Assembly (NCBI RefSeq): GCF_003751845.1
Contig: NZ_RJKQ01000002.1
Location: 434,001-498,000 of the forward strand
Direction: 5' to 3'
Source of the DNA: Enterobacter sp. BIGb0383
GTDB lineage: Bacteria > Pseudomonadota > Gammaproteobacteria > Enterobacterales > Enterobacteriaceae
Length of the DNA: 64,000 bases
This document shows, piece by piece, positions 9,915 to 17,957 of this stretch; position 1 is the first letter of the stretch; the number at the start of each line of letters is the position of its first letter. The notes below the pieces were generated by a model. That model saw only the letters and a list, made by a program, of their open reading frames with translations. It did not search any database and had not been told where the DNA came from. The translations under genes and the position numbers were made by a program.

Positions 9915-10850
9915 CTAGCGAAGCGCCAGCGCCGTTTCCGCAATACCCTGAGCATCAAAACCGTGGTAGCGACGCAGGAAGCCGCGATCCGCTGCCGCCG
10001 CATACTCCCCGTCGGGGATCCCCAGACGCTTGAGCCGAATGCCCATCGCCTGCTCGGCCAGCACTTCCGCCACCAGACTGCCCAGCCCGCCGTTCACGTT
10101 ATGCTCCTCGACGGTAATCACCGCTTTGCAGCCCGCCAGCGCCTGTGCCAGCGCCGCCGTATCGCACGGGCGAATAGACGGGACGCTAATCACCTTCGCC
10201 TGCACGCCCGCATCCGCCAGCAGCGTAGCCGCATCCACCGCTTCATGAACCGTCGATCCCATCGCGACCAGCGCCACGTCGCCGTCTTCGCGCAGCAGGT
10301 TTACCGCGCCGGGCACAAAGCGATAGTGCTCGTCATAGAGTTCCGGCAGGGCTTTGCCGTCCATGCGGATATAGACCGGGCCTTCATACGCCAGAGCATA
10401 ATCGATAATCTGGCGGCACTCCCGCGGCGAAGACGGGGCAAAAATCTGGATATTGCCGAAACCGCGCATCACCGAAATATCATCAATCGAATGGTGAGTG
10501 CTGGCCAGCGGTCCGTAGCTGCCACCGGCGTTCAGCCCGAAGAGTTTCACGTTGGTGTTGTTGTAGCAGATATCGACCTTAATCTGCTCGTTGGCGCGGG
10601 AGATCAGGAAGGGTGCGGCATTACAGGTTACCGCCACCTTACCGCCCAGCGCCAGCCCGGCGGCCATCCCAACCAGACTCTGCTCAGCAATACCGACATT
10701 CACCAGCCGGTCGGGGAAACGTTTAATAAAGGGCGAAATTTTGGCCGTGGAGGTCGAGTCCGCCACCACCGGGACCAGATCGATACCCCGATCGACGGCG
10801 TCAATAAACGCGTCCACCATCACCGTGGCTAAGTGTTCTGCATTACTCAT
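9915..10850 (-). CDS. Transketolase family protein, C-terminal (pyrimidine-binding) subunit
   Basis: This 311-aa protein is the second half of a split transketolase. It carries the pyrimidine-binding domain (IAEQSLVGMAAGLALGGK, with the conserved Glu of the E1/transketolase family) and the C-terminal transketolase domain (VALVAMGSTVHEAVDAA, VEEHNVNGGLGS). Its start overlaps the end of the preceding gene, which encodes the N-terminal subunit. Together they should form one thiamine-diphosphate enzyme moving two-carbon units between sugar phosphates. The pair is divergent from a SorC-type regulator and kinase, so it belongs to the same catabolic island. A dedicated split transketolase recalls apulose-4-phosphate transketolase (AptAB) of D-apiose catabolism, but the substrate cannot be read from sequence. 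Confidence 0.88.
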   Translation of the reverse strand: MSNAEHLATVMVDAFIDAVDRGIDLVPVVADSTSTAKISPFIKRFPDRLVNVGIAEQSLVGMAAGLALGGKVAVTCNAAPFLISRANEQIKVDICYNNTNVKLFGLNAGGSYGPLASTHHSIDDISVMRGFGNIQIFAPSSPRECRQIIDYALAYEGPVYIRMDGKALPELYDEHYRFVPGAVNLLREDGDVALVAMGSTVHEAVDAATLLADAGVQAKVISVPSIRPCDTAALAQALAGCKAVITVEEHNVNGGLGSLVAEVLAEQAMGIRLKRLGIPDGEYAAAADRGFLRRYHGFDAQGIAETALALR

Positions 10851-11673
10851 CTTTCAGTTCCTCCAGCGCCAGTTCAATTTCTTCACCTTTCGGCACCCGG
10901 TGGTGCCATTCGGGACGACCCTGAATAAAGGAGACGCCCGCGCCTTTGGTGGTGTGCGCGATAATCACATTAGGCTTGCCGTTGGCGGTCAGCCCTTCAA
11001 TGGCTGAAACCACCGACGCCATATCGTTGCCGTCGCACTCGGTCACCGCCATCCCGAAGGCGAGCCATTTTTCCGCCAGCGGATCGGTATTCATAATGTC
11101 GCGGGTGGCGCCCGCCAGCTGGAGATTATTCTTGTCGTTGATAATCACCAGGTTATCGAGACCGTAATGGGCAGCGGCCAGCGCGGCTTCCCAGTTACTG
11201 CCTTCGGCCAGCTCACCGTCGCCGGTTACCAGGAAGATACGGCGGCGGCTGTTGTTTTTCTTCGCGGCCAGCGCCAGTCCAACCGCGACCGGGAAACCGT
11301 GGCCCAGTGCACCGGTATTCAGCTCAATACCCGGCGTTTTCTGCTTCACGGGATGGCCCGGCAGATGGGAGTTGGGGTGCTGATAGGTACTCAGCCAGTC
11401 AACGGGGATAAACCCGGCTTCCGCCAACACGCAGTAGTAGCAGCCCACCGCATGGCCTTTTGACTGGATATAAATATCCCGCTCGTCGTCATCGAGCCGG
11501 TCGGGTGCCACGTTGAGGATGCGAAAATAGAGCGCGGTCAGCAGTTCGACCTGAGAGAGATCGGCCCCGGTATGGCCGCCTGCGGGACTATTGGCATTGA
11601 GCCGAATAATATGTCGCCGCACCGCCCGTGCTTTTTGTTCCAGCGTTTTAACATCGTCGTTGTAGGGATTCAT
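10843..11673 (-). CDS. Transketolase family protein, N-terminal (ThDP-binding) subunit
   Basis: This 276-aa protein is the thiamine-diphosphate-binding half of a split transketolase. The ThDP/Mg motif is visible as GDGE at residues 151-154 and NDKNN at 179-183. Other family stretches are SPAGGHTGADLSQVELL, SKGHAVGCYY and GALGHGFPVAVGLAL. The start at 11673 is preceded by GAGG with 6-nt spacing. It is the first gene of its two-gene transcript, and its 3' end overlaps the start of the C-terminal subunit gene, which suggests translational coupling. An inverted repeat shared with the kinase promoter region lies 30 nt upstream. Confidence 0.88.
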   Translation of the reverse strand: MNPYNDDVKTLEQKARAVRRHIIRLNANSPAGGHTGADLSQVELLTALYFRILNVAPDRLDDDERDIYIQSKGHAVGCYYCVLAEAGFIPVDWLSTYQHPNSHLPGHPVKQKTPGIELNTGALGHGFPVAVGLALAAKKNNSRRRIFLVTGDGELAEGSNWEAALAAAHYGLDNLVIINDKNNLQLAGATRDIMNTDPLAEKWLAFGMAVTECDGNDMASVVSAIEGLTANGKPNVIIAHTTKGAGVSFIQGRPEWHHRVPKGEEIELALEELKDE

Positions 11674-11702
11674 CTAACACCTCTGAATTTTATTTCACAC
11701 TC

Positions 11703-11714
11703 GAATATTTATTC
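11703..11714. promoter_or_regulatory. Candidate operator 1, GAATATTTATTC
   Basis: A perfect inverted repeat (GAATA-TT-TATTC) 30 nt upstream of the transketolase start. It shares arms with the copies at 11800 and 13153 and is probably bound by the SorC-type regulator encoded next door. Confidence 0.55.
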
Positions 11715-11799
11715 CGTTAGTCACAAAAAAAAGCCCGGGAAGCCGCCTTTTTATCCATCCCACCGCCATCAATAGCAACAGGGTATGTTCAATCGCATT

Positions 11800-11811
11800 G
11801 AATATATATTC
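11800..11811. promoter_or_regulatory. Candidate operator 2, GAATATATATTC
   Basis: A fully palindromic 12-mer in the divergent promoter region, identical to the copy upstream of the kinase at 13153-13164. Confidence 0.6.
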
Positions 11812-11979
11812 ATTATCGATTCTTTATTCAATTATGGTATTCTCTTTCCGGGTTTGTCTATAGTGGATTGCGCGAATTGATAATTTTTTGTGTTGTATCA
11901 CACTCAGAGGCCCGCATTTGTCGCGTATCATAGGAACGAGCCTGTGGCTTCACACTGTTGATTTTTATTGAGGAATTGT

Positions 11980-12930
11980 ATGGCTAAGCAGGATGAACAA
12001 CGCCTTCTGGTTAAAATTGCTAATCTTTATTATCTGGAAGGTCGCAAGCAGTCCGATATTGCCGAATTGCTCTCCCTCTCGCAGTCTTTCGTCTCACGCG
12101 CTATCAGCCGCTGTCAGAAAGAAGGGGTCGTTAAAATCAGCGTCGTGCAGCCGTCTAACATCTTCCACAATCTCGAAAAAGGGATCGAAGAGCGCTACGG
12201 CATTCGCCAGGCCATCATCGTCGATGCCGAAGAGGATGCCAGCGATCAGGCCATCAAGCGCGCCATAGGCTCCGCTGCCGCTCACTATCTGGAAACGCGC
12301 CTGCGGCCTAAAGACCTGGTGGGTGTCTCCTCCTGGAGTTCAACTATTCGCGCCATGGTCGATGAGGTCCACGCCCAGAACCTGAAGGCCAGCGGCGTGA
12401 TCCAGCTGCTCGGCGGCGTCGGCCCGAATGGCAATGTCCAGGCCACGATCCTGACGCAAACCCTGGCCCAGCAGCTTAACTGTCAGGCCTGGCTGCTGCC
12501 GTCGCAGAGCATCGAAGGCTCGATGGAAGAGAAAAACCGACTGATTGCCAGCAAAGACGTGGCCGAGGTCACCGCCCGCTTTGACGATGTGGATATTGCT
12601 ATCGTCGGCGTTGGCATTCTGGAACCTTCCCAGCTGCTGAAAACCTCCGGCAACTATTATCACGAAGAGATGCTGCAAACGCTCGCCACCCGCGGTGCCG
12701 TCGGCGATATCTGCCTGCACTACTTCGATAAGCAGGGCGATGGGGTACTGCAAAACGACGAAGATCCGGTGATTGGTATGGAGCTGAGCAAAGTCAAAAA
12801 ATGCCCGAATGTGGTCGCTCTTGCCGGTGGCGTTGAAAAAGTTGCCGCGATCAAAGGCGCGATGAGCGGCGGCTATATCGATGTGCTTATCACCGATTAC
12901 CACACCGCCCGTGGCCTGATGAAAGCCTGA
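11980..12930 (+). CDS. SorC/DeoR-type sugar-binding transcriptional regulator
   Basis: This 316-aa protein has the SorC-family layout: a short N-terminal helix-turn-helix (near residues 8-50; LYYLEGRKQSDIAELLSLSQ, then SFVSRAISRCQKEGVV) and a C-terminal NagB-like sugar-phosphate sensor domain (LLGGVGPNGNVQ, IVGVGILEPSQLL, VVALAGGVEKVAAIKGAM). Relatives such as EryD and DalR control polyol operons. I start it at the ATG at 11980 because GAGG is 6 nt upstream; an earlier codon at 11968 has no such site. The stop is followed by a 293-nt gap before the kinase. It most likely senses a phosphorylated intermediate and controls both the transketolase pair and the downstream operon. Confidence 0.88.
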   Translation: MAKQDEQRLLVKIANLYYLEGRKQSDIAELLSLSQSFVSRAISRCQKEGVVKISVVQPSNIFHNLEKGIEERYGIRQAIIVDAEEDASDQAIKRAIGSAAAHYLETRLRPKDLVGVSSWSSTIRAMVDEVHAQNLKASGVIQLLGGVGPNGNVQATILTQTLAQQLNCQAWLLPSQSIEGSMEEKNRLIASKDVAEVTARFDDVDIAIVGVGILEPSQLLKTSGNYYHEEMLQTLATRGAVGDICLHYFDKQGDGVLQNDEDPVIGMELSKVKKCPNVVALAGGVEKVAAIKGAMSGGYIDVLITDYHTARGLMKA

Positions 12931-13152
12931 TCTCAGGATTATTTGCCTTCGGGAGAACGCCAGTTCCCCGGAGGTAAATACGTTAGTATTTCCTTTAATT
13001 TCATACCATTACCCCTCCGCCTTATTTTTCAATTCTCCTGTCTCTCGTTGCCCATTTGTTAACCGATATTGTGATTCTTAGCACAATTGCCGATTTTGCC
13101 TGTGGCTCATCGCAAATTATCTGGCTAAGGTATTAAATAAATAATCAATACC

Positions 13153-13164
13153 GAATATATATTC
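13153..13164. promoter_or_regulatory. Candidate operator 3, GAATATATATTC upstream of the kinase operon
   Basis: Identical to the palindrome at 11800-11811 and 59 nt before the kinase start, in the AT-rich gap 12931-13223. Its recurrence at both transcription units of the island is the main support for a shared operator. Confidence 0.6.
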
Positions 13165-13223
13165 ACAACCAATAAAAACCGCGTGGATGAAGTGCGTATC
13201 AGCGAACATCTGGAGACAAGGTT

Positions 13224-14765
13224 ATGCGGGCACACAAAGAGATTATTATCGCCCTCGATGAAGGGACAACCAACGCCAAAGCCGTTGCGCTGGATGGCCA
13301 GGGAAAGGTTATCGCCAAATTCTCCCGGCCGCTCACTATTGAAACGCCGCGTGAGGGTTGGGTTGAACAGTCCGGCGAGATGCTGGTCGAGGCTTCTCTG
13401 GATGTGCTGTCCCGCGCCATCGCTGAAGTGGGGACCGAGAACGTCGCGGCTCTCGCCATCAGCAACCAGCGGGAAACCGCGATTGGCTGGTATCGCAGCA
13501 ACGGCAAACCGCTTGCCAGCGCCATCACCTGGCAGTGTTCCCGTAGCGCAGAGTTCTGCGAAGGTCTGCGCCGCGATCGCCTTGAGCAGCAGATCAAATC
13601 CACCACCGGCCTGCCCGTCGCCCCGCTCTTTTCCGGCTCGAAAATGCGCTGGCTGCTGGAATCCGTACCCAATGGCCTGGCGCTGGCAGCCCAGGGCGAG
13701 ATCTGTCTTGGCACCATCGACAGCTGGCTGCTGTGGAACCTGACCGGCGGCGACGCCTTCTGCTGTGACTACTCCAACGCCGCCCGTACCCAGCTGCTTA
13801 GCCTGCACAGCGGCGACTGGGATGATGAGATGCTGAACATCTTCCAGATCCCACGCGCCGCGCTGCCGGAAATCAAACCCTCCAGCGGCCTGTTTGGCGT
13901 CACCCGTGGGCTGAAGAATATTCCCGACGGCATCCCGGTGATGTCGATGGTCGGCGACTCCCATGCGGCCCTTTTCGCCCATGCGATGGGTAAACCGGGC
14001 TGCGTCAAAGCCACCTACGGCACCGGCTCCTCGGTCATGGCGCCGGTCAGCTCCGCCCAGTGCGATATTGACGCGCTGGCGACTACCATCGCCTGGCACG
14101 ACGGGGAACAGATCGTCTACGGGCTGGAGGGCAATATCCCTCATACGGGCGATGCCGTGGCGTGGATGGCCGACTGCACGGGGCTGAATGAACTGAGCGA
14201 CGCTGAACGCCTGCACGCGCTCAACACCCTGCCCGCCTCGGTTGAATCGACGCTGGGCGTCTATTTTGTTCCGGCATTGACCGGGCTTGGCGCGCCCTGG
14301 TGGGATGAGAGCGCCCGCGGGGTGATCTGCGGCCTGAGCCGTGGCGTCAAACGCGCACATCTGATCCGTGCCGCGCTGGAATCTATTACCTATCAGATTG
14401 CCGATGTGGTGGTCGCCATGCGCCAGCATGCGGATTTCACCCTGAGCGCGCTGATGGTTGACGGCGGCCCGACCGGCAACGACTGGCTGATGCAGTATCA
14501 GGCCGATCTGCTCGGCTGCCCGGTGATGCGCAGCGACGTGCCGGAACTTTCCGCCATTGGCGCAGCCCTGCTGGCCCGCAAAGCGGTCAGCGCAATGTCA
14601 CCCGACGAAATGCAGCAATTCCTTTCCGCCCACGGCGCGTTCCAGCCAGATATGGCGCGCCACGGACGATTACAAAAGCGCTGGCACCAGTGGAAAAACG
14701 CGGTTGAACGTACTCGATGGAAGGCAACGGATGCGCGCAGGGAAAGCGTAAAACCGCAGGCATAA
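13224..14765 (+). CDS. FGGY-family (GlpK-like) carbohydrate kinase
   Basis: This 513-aa protein is an ATP-dependent sugar or polyol kinase of the FGGY family, in the glycerol-kinase branch. GlpK-like stretches are IALDEGTTNAKAVALD at the N-terminus, AISNQRETAIGW, ITWQCSRSAEFCEGL, LGTIDSWLLWNLTGG, YGTGSSVM, PALTGLGAPWWDESARGVICGLSRG and VDGGPTGNDWLMQ. The nucleotide-binding DEGTTN and the FGGY C-terminal region are intact. Because the same operon encodes two polyol-type dehydrogenases and is opposite a transketolase, its likely substrate is the ketose made by one of them. It is the first gene of an operon running to 20707; GGAG is 8 nt before the start. Confidence 0.87.
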   Translation: MRAHKEIIIALDEGTTNAKAVALDGQGKVIAKFSRPLTIETPREGWVEQSGEMLVEASLDVLSRAIAEVGTENVAALAISNQRETAIGWYRSNGKPLASAITWQCSRSAEFCEGLRRDRLEQQIKSTTGLPVAPLFSGSKMRWLLESVPNGLALAAQGEICLGTIDSWLLWNLTGGDAFCCDYSNAARTQLLSLHSGDWDDEMLNIFQIPRAALPEIKPSSGLFGVTRGLKNIPDGIPVMSMVGDSHAALFAHAMGKPGCVKATYGTGSSVMAPVSSAQCDIDALATTIAWHDGEQIVYGLEGNIPHTGDAVAWMADCTGLNELSDAERLHALNTLPASVESTLGVYFVPALTGLGAPWWDESARGVICGLSRGVKRAHLIRAALESITYQIADVVVAMRQHADFTLSALMVDGGPTGNDWLMQYQADLLGCPVMRSDVPELSAIGAALLARKAVSAMSPDEMQQFLSAHGAFQPDMARHGRLQKRWHQWKNAVERTRWKATDARRESVKPQA

Positions 14766-14802
14766 CCCTACCCGACAAAAACAATACAGAGAGAACATCG
14801 AT

Positions 14803-15738
14803 ATGAAATTACCTTTAAACCTGTTAACCGTCGCCGTCCTTGGCGCCTTCTCCTTCGCCGCTAACGCCGCAGAAAAAGGCACCATCCTGATTATGGTCAA
14901 CTCACTGGATAACCCTTACTACGCGTCAGAAGCAAAAGGGGCCAGCCAGAAAGCGCAGCAGCTGGGCTATAAAACCACGGTGCTTTCCCACGGCGAAGAC
15001 GTGAAAAAGCAGAGTGAGCTTATCGATACCGCCATCGGCCAGAAGATCCAGGGCATTGTGCTGGATAACGCCGACTCAACGGCAAGCGTCGCGGCCATTA
15101 AAAAAGCCAAAGATGCCGGTATTCCGGTGGTGCTGATTAACCGTGAGATTCCGGTTGATGACGTCGCTCTGGTCCAGATCACCCACAACAACTTCCAGGC
15201 CGGCTCTGAAGTCGCCAACGTATTCGTCGAAAAAATGGCGGAGAAAGGCAAATACGCCGAGCTGACCTGTAACCTGGCGGATAACAACTGCGTTACCCGC
15301 TCCAAATCCTTCCACCAGGTGCTCGACCAGTATCCGGATATGGTCAGCGTCGCCCGCCAGGATGCGAAAGGCACCCTGATCGACGGCAAACGCATTATGG
15401 ACAGCATCCTGCAGGCGCACCCGGACGTTAAGGGCGTGATCTGCGGTAACGGCCCGGTGGCACTGGGCGCGATTGCCGCCCTGAAAGCTGCGGGACGTGA
15501 TGATGTGGTGGTGGTCGGCATTGACGGCAGCAATGACGAACGCGACGCCGTTAAAGCCGGAACGCTGAAAGCCACGGTCATGCTGCAGGCCCAGGGGATT
15601 GCAGCCCAGGGCGTAACCGACCTCGATAACTACCTGCAAAAAGGCACAAAACCCGCGAAACAGCGCGTGATGTTCCGCGGCATCCTGATGACGCAGGAAA
15701 ACGCCGACAAAGTACAGGATTTCAATATCAAGTCCTGA
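14803..15738 (+). CDS. RbsB-like periplasmic sugar-binding protein
   Basis: This 311-aa protein is the solute-binding component of a CUT2-type sugar ABC importer. It has a Sec signal peptide (MKLPLNLLTVAVLGAFSFAA, cleavage near 22) and a type I periplasmic-binding fold similar to RbsB: ILIMVNSLDNPYY, VLDNADSTASVAAIKKAKDAGIPVVLINREI, VICGNGPVALGAIAALKAAG and VVGIDGSNDERDAV. It is separated from the next gene by a strong hairpin, a common arrangement where binding proteins are made in excess over the membrane parts. The ligand is probably a polyol or pentose given its neighbours. Confidence 0.92.
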   Translation: MKLPLNLLTVAVLGAFSFAANAAEKGTILIMVNSLDNPYYASEAKGASQKAQQLGYKTTVLSHGEDVKKQSELIDTAIGQKIQGIVLDNADSTASVAAIKKAKDAGIPVVLINREIPVDDVALVQITHNNFQAGSEVANVFVEKMAEKGKYAELTCNLADNNCVTRSKSFHQVLDQYPDMVSVARQDAKGTLIDGKRIMDSILQAHPDVKGVICGNGPVALGAIAALKAAGRDDVVVVGIDGSNDERDAVKAGTLKATVMLQAQGIAAQGVTDLDNYLQKGTKPAKQRVMFRGILMTQENADKVQDFNIKS

Positions 15739-15750
15739 GTTAACGCAGTC

Positions 15751-15768
15751 GCGCCCCTTCGGGGGCGC
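15751..15768 (+). terminator. Intercistronic UUCG hairpin after the binding-protein gene
   Basis: GCGCCCC-TTCG-GGGGCGC: a 7-bp GC stem closed by a C(UUCG)G tetraloop, with no U-tract. It probably protects the upstream message or partly attenuates the ABC genes downstream, rather than ending transcription. The DUF2291 ribosome site AGGAG follows directly. Confidence 0.65.
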
Positions 15769-15781
15769 AGAGGAGAAGGTT

Positions 15782-16405
15782 ATGTCCAGAAAAATCTGGC
15801 TGCTGGCGGCCATTCTGGGGCTGGGCGGCTGCCGCATTGTCTCTCAGCAGGAACTTGCCGACCTGAAGTCACCGCCTAACCCGCATATGGCGTCGGTCGC
15901 GCAAACCTGGAAAAACACGCTGGTGCCTCAGGTCGTGCGCGATGCACGCCCCCTGCCGGAGCTGATGACGTCCCTGCGCGCCGCGCCTGACTTTTACAGC
16001 GCCTGTAAAACCCTGGGCTATCGTTCATCCGACGAAAATCCGTGCATCTTTTACGTCAGCGTTCAGGGCACCGTCAGCCGCCTGGATACCAAATCCCGCA
16101 GCGGCAAAATGACCCTGCGTGAAGACAGCGGTGAGAACGTGGTGGTCCAGATTGGCCCGACCCTACGCGGCACGCTGCTGCGCGACGGCTTTAAGGGTGC
16201 CAGCTACCAGGACTTCAATGACCAGGTGCTGTTCGGTGAATATGGCCGCGCCATTAACGACCAGGCCGTTAACGCCATCCAGGCCGCGCAGCTGAAAGAG
16301 GGTGAAAGCCGCCTGATCTACGGCGTCTTCTCCGCCTGGGATACGCCGCAAACGGTGCCGGAGATAACACCGGTGCAGATCGTAGCGCGGGAGGCTGCCC
16401 AATGA
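15782..16405 (+). CDS. DUF2291 family lipoprotein linked to sugar ABC transporter
   Basis: This 207-aa protein starts with a lipoprotein signal (MSRKIWLLAAILGLGGC, lipobox ending at Cys17). The body resembles DUF2291 proteins, which I know as companions of RbsABC-like sugar and polyol transporters: DFYSACKTLGYRSS, SRSGKMTLREDSGENVVVQIGP and YQDFNDQVLFGEYGRAIND. Its function is not established. Its position between the binding protein and the ATPase, and the 4-nt overlap of its end with the ATPase start, indicate a role in the same importer, perhaps as a membrane-anchored accessory. Confidence 0.8.
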   Translation: MSRKIWLLAAILGLGGCRIVSQQELADLKSPPNPHMASVAQTWKNTLVPQVVRDARPLPELMTSLRAAPDFYSACKTLGYRSSDENPCIFYVSVQGTVSRLDTKSRSGKMTLREDSGENVVVQIGPTLRGTLLRDGFKGASYQDFNDQVLFGEYGRAINDQAVNAIQAAQLKEGESRLIYGVFSAWDTPQTVPEITPVQIVAREAAQ

Positions 16406-17940
16406 AACCCGATAATTCAGCCCCTGAAGCGCTGTCGGACGTGATTATCGAGACGCGCAATGTCTCGCGCGTCTATCCCGGCGTGGTGGCGCTCGACGAC
16501 GTCAACTACCGGGTTTATCGCAACAAGGTCAACGTCCTGATTGGCGAGAACGGAGCCGGTAAGTCGACGATGATGAAAATGCTCGCCGGAGTAGAAACGC
16601 CCTCCTCCGGGCAGATTTTCCTCGACGGCCAGCCCGTTACGCTCGGCTCCACCCACCAGGCGGAAAAACAGGGTATCAGCATTATTTTCCAGGAGCTGAA
16701 CCTGTTTCCCAATATGAACGTGATGGACAACATTTTTATCGCCAACGAGTATTTCCAGCGCGGGCGGATTAACGAGGCATACCAGTATCAGCTGGCAAAA
16801 TCGTTACTTGAACGGCTGGAGCTGGATGTTGACCCGCTCAGCCCACTGGGTGAGCTGGGGATCGGCCACCAGCAGCTGGTTGAGATTGCCCGCGCCCTGT
16901 CGAAAGACACCCGGGTACTGATTATGGACGAACCAACCTCGGCGCTCAGCCAGTCGGAAGTGAAGGTTCTGTTCAACGTTATCGAGCAGCTTAAGCGCCG
17001 CGGCGTAACCATTATCTATATCTCCCACCGGCTGGAAGAGCTGATGGAGATCGGCGATCACATCACTATCTTCCGCGACGGACGCTTTATCGCCGAACGC
17101 GATGTGTGTGACGCCAGCGTGCCCTGGATCATAGAACAGATGGTCGGGGATAAGAAAAAGCACTTCGACTACCAGCCCGCCCCGCAGGGTGCGCCGGTCC
17201 TGAAGGTTAACGGCCTTACCGCCCTGCACCAGAGCGGCGGCTATCGTCTGAACGACGTCAGCTTCAGCCTCAATAAAGGCGAAGTGATCGGCATTTACGG
17301 CCTGCTAGGCGCCGGGCGCACGGAACTGTTCAAAGGGCTCATCGGCCTGATGAGCTGTCAGCAGGGCGAGATCCACCTTAACGATGAGCGTATCGACAAA
17401 GCCCAGTTTCACACCCGGCTGAAGAAGGGGCTGGCGCTGGTGCCGGAAGATCGTCAGGGCGAAGGCGTCGTTCAGATAATGTCTATCCAGTCCAATATGA
17501 CCCTTTCCGACCACAGCCTGAAGGGCTTTCGCCGCGCATGGCGCTGGCTGAATCCGCACAAAGAGCGGGATAACGTTAACGACATGATTGCCCAGCTGGC
17601 GATTAAAGTCAGCGACCCGGAGCTGCCGGTCACCTCCCTGAGCGGCGGCAACCAACAGAAGGTCGTACTGGGCAAAGCCCTGATGACGCAGCCGCAGGTC
17701 GTCTTGCTGGATGAGCCAACCCGCGGCATCGACGTCGGCGCAAAAACCGATGTCTATCACCTGATTGGCCGTATGGCCCAGCAGGGGCTGGCGGTCATGT
17801 TCTCCTCCTCGGAGCTGGACGAGGTGATGGCGCTGGCGGACAGAATTCTGGTGATGGCCGACGGACGTATCGCCGCCGACCTGCCCCGGCACGCGGCCAC
17901 CCGGGAAAAACTGATTGCCGCGTCCACTCCACAAGATTAA
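16402..17940 (+). CDS. RbsA-like sugar ABC transporter ATP-binding protein (two nucleotide domains)
   Basis: This 512-aa protein has two tandem ABC nucleotide-binding domains, as in RbsA, AraG and MglA. The first has Walker A IGENGAGKST near residue 48 and Walker B VLIMDEPTSALSQ. The second has the degenerate Walker A YGLLGAGRTEL typical of the family, the signature SLSGGNQQKVVLGKAL and Walker B VVLLDEPTRGIDVGAK. It energises import of the sugar bound by the upstream periplasmic protein. Its start overlaps the DUF2291 stop, and the permease begins 17 nt after its end. Confidence 0.94.
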   Translation: MKPDNSAPEALSDVIIETRNVSRVYPGVVALDDVNYRVYRNKVNVLIGENGAGKSTMMKMLAGVETPSSGQIFLDGQPVTLGSTHQAEKQGISIIFQELNLFPNMNVMDNIFIANEYFQRGRINEAYQYQLAKSLLERLELDVDPLSPLGELGIGHQQLVEIARALSKDTRVLIMDEPTSALSQSEVKVLFNVIEQLKRRGVTIIYISHRLEELMEIGDHITIFRDGRFIAERDVCDASVPWIIEQMVGDKKKHFDYQPAPQGAPVLKVNGLTALHQSGGYRLNDVSFSLNKGEVIGIYGLLGAGRTELFKGLIGLMSCQQGEIHLNDERIDKAQFHTRLKKGLALVPEDRQGEGVVQIMSIQSNMTLSDHSLKGFRRAWRWLNPHKERDNVNDMIAQLAIKVSDPELPVTSLSGGNQQKVVLGKALMTQPQVVLLDEPTRGIDVGAKTDVYHLIGRMAQQGLAVMFSSSELDEVMALADRILVMADGRIAADLPRHAATREKLIAASTPQD

Positions 17941-17957
17941 CCAGGCTGGAAACCATC

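Larger units (their letters stand above)
11674..11979. promoter_or_regulatory. Divergent control region of the polyol island
   Basis: This 306-nt AT-rich gap separates the transketolase genes from the divergent SorC-type regulator. It contains two copies of GAATA-N2-TATTC, at 11703-11714 and 11800-11811. A GAGG ribosome site at 11970-11973 serves the regulator. Loose TGTG/TCACA combinations are present, but none has CRP-site spacing. I see no gene here. Confidence 0.6.

Noticed and set aside
9828-10832. 334-codon plus-strand frame opposite the transketolase C subunit
   Set aside because: Arg/His-rich shadow of a well-supported gene on the other strand.
11885-11960. CRP-like TGTG/TCACA combinations upstream of the SorC-type gene
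   Set aside because: Spacing between half-sites is 2 or 4 nt rather than 6.
12950-12985. Imperfect hairpin after the SorC-type gene
   Set aside because: The stem has a bulge, no T-run follows, and pairing is too weak to call a terminator.
13125-14429. 434-codon minus-strand frame opposite the FGGY kinase
   Set aside because: The kinase on the plus strand has clear family motifs; the antisense frame has no recognisable domain or ribosome site.
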